Shown: positions 14,723 to 16,975 of the stretch, in pieces
Layout: each line of letters starts with the position of its first letter
Position numbering within the stretch: the first letter of the stretch is position 1
Origin: an uncultured Lachnospiraceae bacterium
Lineage (GTDB): Bacteria; Bacillota; Clostridia; Lachnospirales; Lachnospiraceae
NCBI GenBank assembly: GCA_910585935.1
Contig: CAJUHN010000059.1
Span: 1 to 16,975, forward strand
Reading direction: 5' to 3'
Length of the DNA: 16,975 nt
Translations under genes and position numbers: made by a program
The notes under the pieces: generated by a model
Database searches by the model: none
Told to the model about the DNA's origin: nothing
What the model saw: the letters and a program-made list of their open reading frames with translations, nothing else

Positions 14723-15934
14723 GTGTATACAAATACACAAGAAAAGATGAAGAAAATACTTGTTTTAAATCCCTATATTCCCACACTGGGAGGAGGAGAA
14801 AAACACATGGGATATCTATGTCAGTTTATAGAACAATATTATCATTATGACCTTCAATTAGATATTCTTGTACACAATTATAATGAAGAAAATATTTATT
14901 CTGAGGATTATGTGACCATCGAGAAAATAAATCAGCAGTTTGGATTGGAGTTAAAAAAAACCTATATCAGAAAAGAAAATTTTAATGGTATGCCTCCTGA
15001 GATGAAGATGGACGAGTATATCAGTCAGATAACCAAAGAATATGATGTTTTTATTAATTTTATGATTTTCAGCAGGCATGTAGGGAAAGCAAAAGTGAAT
15101 ATTTATCAATGTATGTTTCCTCCTAAAACTTATATGATGCAGCGGCAAAAAGGATTTCTCAATTATTTATATGCAAAGAAAGCAGATTTTATTTTTTCTC
15201 ATTCTTATCATTGTTTTATCAGCAATTCTGAATATACCAATCATTGGTTCAGTACCTTTTGGAAGATAAAAAATAAAAATTATGTGATTTATCCTCCTGT
15301 ATTTGAGGACAGTGAGTTAGTAGGGCGCTATAAAGAAGAGAAGAAAAAGAATATTATTATTAGTGTAGGTAGATTTTTTGTGGCATCTCACAGTAAGAAA
15401 CAATTAGATATGGTGAAATTTTTTGTGAATCATTATGAAGTATTTCAAACTTATGAATATCATTTAGTAGGAGCGATTTCTAGCTATCCGGAAGATATCG
15501 CCTATTTAGATGAGATTAAAAAAATAGCTTCTACTGTGAATAATGTTTTTATACATGAAAATTGTCCTTATCTCGAATTAATAGAGTTATATAAACAGGC
15601 AAAAATATTTTGGCATGGGACAGGCTATGGAGTGAATGAAAATGTAGAACCAGAAAAAATGGAGCGCTTTGGAATTACAACTGTAGAGGCAATGAGTTTT
15701 GGGGCTGTTTCTGTTGTCATCAATAAAGGCGGACAAAAGGAAACAGTGGAAGAGGGAGTAAATGGTTTTCGATGGGATACAGAAGAGGAATGTATTGAAA
15801 AGACTTCTCGTTTGATACAAGATGATACATTGAGAAGAAAAATGGCAGGTGTATCGGTGGAGAGGGCGAAAAAATATTCTGTGGAAGCGTTTTATGAAAG
15901 AAATAGGCAGGTGTTTCATGAGTTATGTATATGA
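14723..15934 (+). CDS. GT4 family glycosyltransferase, paralogue of the 9188-10420 gene
   Basis: This 403-residue GT-B glycosyltransferase aligns from end to end with the one at 9188-10420, sharing KKILVLNPY, LGGGEKHM, KAKVNIYQCMFPPK, ILSVGRFFVAS-type blocks, and WHGTGYGVNENVEPEKMERFGITTVEAM with its EX7E motif. It probably acts on the same glycan with a related sugar or linkage. The start is uncertain. GTG at 14723 has AGAGGAG (14713-14719) close upstream, while ATG at 14747 would begin MKKILVLNPY like the paralogue but lacks a good site. It follows the methyltransferase gene by 15 nt and overlaps the next gene, so it belongs to the same operon. Confidence 0.92.
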   Translation: MYTNTQEKMKKILVLNPYIPTLGGGEKHMGYLCQFIEQYYHYDLQLDILVHNYNEENIYSEDYVTIEKINQQFGLELKKTYIRKENFNGMPPEMKMDEYISQITKEYDVFINFMIFSRHVGKAKVNIYQCMFPPKTYMMQRQKGFLNYLYAKKADFIFSHSYHCFISNSEYTNHWFSTFWKIKNKNYVIYPPVFEDSELVGRYKEEKKKNIIISVGRFFVASHSKKQLDMVKFFVNHYEVFQTYEYHLVGAISSYPEDIAYLDEIKKIASTVNNVFIHENCPYLELIELYKQAKIFWHGTGYGVNENVEPEKMERFGITTVEAMSFGAVSVVINKGGQKETVEEGVNGFRWDTEEECIEKTSRLIQDDTLRRKMAGVSVERAKKYSVEAFYERNRQVFHELCI

Positions 15935-16934
15935 TGTATCTATAATTTTAGTGAATTATAATGGAAAAAAATATTTAGAGGCTTTGTTTGAATCTTTAAA
16001 AAGGTTGCGACATGATGATTTCACATTTGAGGTAGTTTTTGAAGATAATGCTTCTACTGATGATTCTGTCGCATTTTTATATGAAAAAGGCTATGACAAG
16101 GATTTGAATTTAAATGTGGTGAGAAGTGATGTCAATAGAGGATTTGCTGGTGGAAATAATTTTGGAATCGAGAATAGTAAGGGGAGATATGTGGTCTGTC
16201 TGAATAATGACACAGCGGTGGATATTCTATGGCTTCAGGAGTTATATCATATGATTTCACAGAATCCAGAGTATGGAATGGTAAACTCGAAATTAGTGTT
16301 TTTCTATGATTTTATAAAGTTGAAATTTCAAACACAAGATAAGATTTTAATACAAAAACAGATAGAAATAAATGGGACAAGCTATCAATTAGATAATAAA
16401 TTCTGCAAAAATCTTTTATATAACAAAGAGGATATCACCTGTTTTGGACATACAGAAATTTCTGTTCCATTATTATTTGGAACGAATACAAGAGAAATAA
16501 AGATTGATATAAAACAATTCAATGAAAAAACGGATTTTATTATGATTGCAGATAAAACTTATCCTATTAAAAATTCTAATATAATATTAAATTTAACATC
16601 TGATCAGATAAAAAGATATCAATATACTTTAATTCAAAATGCTGGTTCAGGTGTGACAGAAAATTATGATGGATTTGATATCGGATTTTGTGAATTAGAT
16701 GGAGAAATGTATCAAAAACCATATGAAATTAACAATGGATGTGGTGCTTCTATTATGATGAGCAGAGAAGACTTTGATAACTGCGGCGGATATGATGAGA
16801 GATTTTTTATGTACTATGAAGATACAGATTTATCTTATCGTATCAGAAAACTTGGAAAAAAGATTATGTTTTGTCCTTCTTCTGTTGTACGTCATATACA
16901 TACGGGAAGCAGTACAGAATGCAATGTCATTTAG
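15918..16934 (+). CDS. GT2 family glycosyltransferase, probably truncated at the C-terminus
   Basis: This 339-residue GT-A glycosyltransferase resembles rhamnosyltransferase-type GT2 enzymes. It opens with VSIILVNYNG and has FEDNASTDDS, NRGFAGGNNFGI, the metal-binding NNDTA (Asp98) and YYEDTDLS (Glu301, Asp302). About 115-235 is an insertion between the donor-site and acceptor-site motifs (TQDKILIQKQIEINGTSY and following), absent from simple GT2 enzymes. The protein stops 6 residues after HIHTGSS, where relatives continue with a conserved SPF...RN region and a helical tail, so the end looks lost. The stop is followed within 20 nt by what may be a sixth repeat copy. An ATG at 15849 is open but lies deep inside the previous gene; ATG 15918, overlapping its end by 17 nt, gives the expected N-terminus. 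Confidence 0.82.
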   Translation: MSYVYDVSIILVNYNGKKYLEALFESLKRLRHDDFTFEVVFEDNASTDDSVAFLYEKGYDKDLNLNVVRSDVNRGFAGGNNFGIENSKGRYVVCLNNDTAVDILWLQELYHMISQNPEYGMVNSKLVFFYDFIKLKFQTQDKILIQKQIEINGTSYQLDNKFCKNLLYNKEDITCFGHTEISVPLLFGTNTREIKIDIKQFNEKTDFIMIADKTYPIKNSNIILNLTSDQIKRYQYTLIQNAGSGVTENYDGFDIGFCELDGEMYQKPYEINNGCGASIMMSREDFDNCGGYDERFFMYYEDTDLSYRIRKLGKKIMFCPSSVVRHIHTGSSTECNVI

Positions 16935-16949
16935 TTAAGGCATTGGCGA

Positions 16950-16975
16950 GGTCGCTCCTTTCAGAGCAAGGTATA
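16950..16975 (+). repeat. Possible left end of a sixth hairpin repeat (cut by window edge)
   Basis: The last bases, ggtcgct followed by gcaaggtata, resemble the left border (ggttcgct or gggacgct) and left arm (gcaag plus variable bases) of copies 2 to 5. The spacing between the two parts is longer than in the other copies, and the conserved core would lie beyond the window. This is a guess from a short match. Confidence 0.35.

Overview
The window looks like chromosomal DNA of a low-GC, spore-forming Gram-positive of the Clostridia, most likely Lachnospiraceae. The reasons are AT-rich coding sequence, strong AGGAGG-type ribosome binding sites, a MecA adaptor, a CwlD-type spore amidase, a membrane-anchored GH18 enzyme, and a Wzm/Wzt-type glycan exporter. 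The placement is inference from gene content. I see no rRNA, tRNA, CRISPR array, transposase or phage gene.

Layout. (1) 1-660 has no genes and holds two inverted copies of a GC-rich, hairpin-forming repeat of about 170 bp. (2) 755-1862, minus strand: mecA and a small DUF1858 (CxxC) protein, with a promoter and a terminator. (3) 2028-5906, plus strand: an Hsr/Thr-type kinase fused to a ParA/MinD-like domain, which appears to start at an ATT codon, then a small unknown protein and a GH18 enzyme with an SH3-like domain. (4) 6005-6899: a terminator, then a CwlD-like amidase. (5) 6931-8332: two repeat copies bracketing a small membrane protein and a divergent XRE-type regulator with terminators. 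(6) 8508-16934: a glycan assembly and export cluster split into two blocks by repeat copies. Block A holds a GT4 C-terminal half, a full GT4, the ABC permease and the ABC ATPase. Block B holds a methyltransferase/coiled-coil/membrane protein, a second GT4 paralogous to the one in block A, and a GT2 that seems to end early, just before what may be a sixth repeat copy at the window edge.

How the genes may work together. The glycosyltransferases would build a cell-surface polysaccharide on the cytoplasmic face. The ABC pair would export it, with the ATPase's C-terminal domain recognising the finished chain. The methyltransferase with its repeated coiled coil resembles in architecture the chain-terminating ruler WbdD of E. 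coli O8/O9a, which works with a Wzm/Wzt exporter of the same type. That is the most interesting protein-level idea here.

The most interesting DNA-level signal is the repeat family. There are five copies plus a possible sixth in 17 kb. Each has a conserved core and outer arms whose sequence differs between copies yet stays self-complementary. Copies lie at the borders of the glycan blocks, next to glycosyltransferase genes that look truncated.
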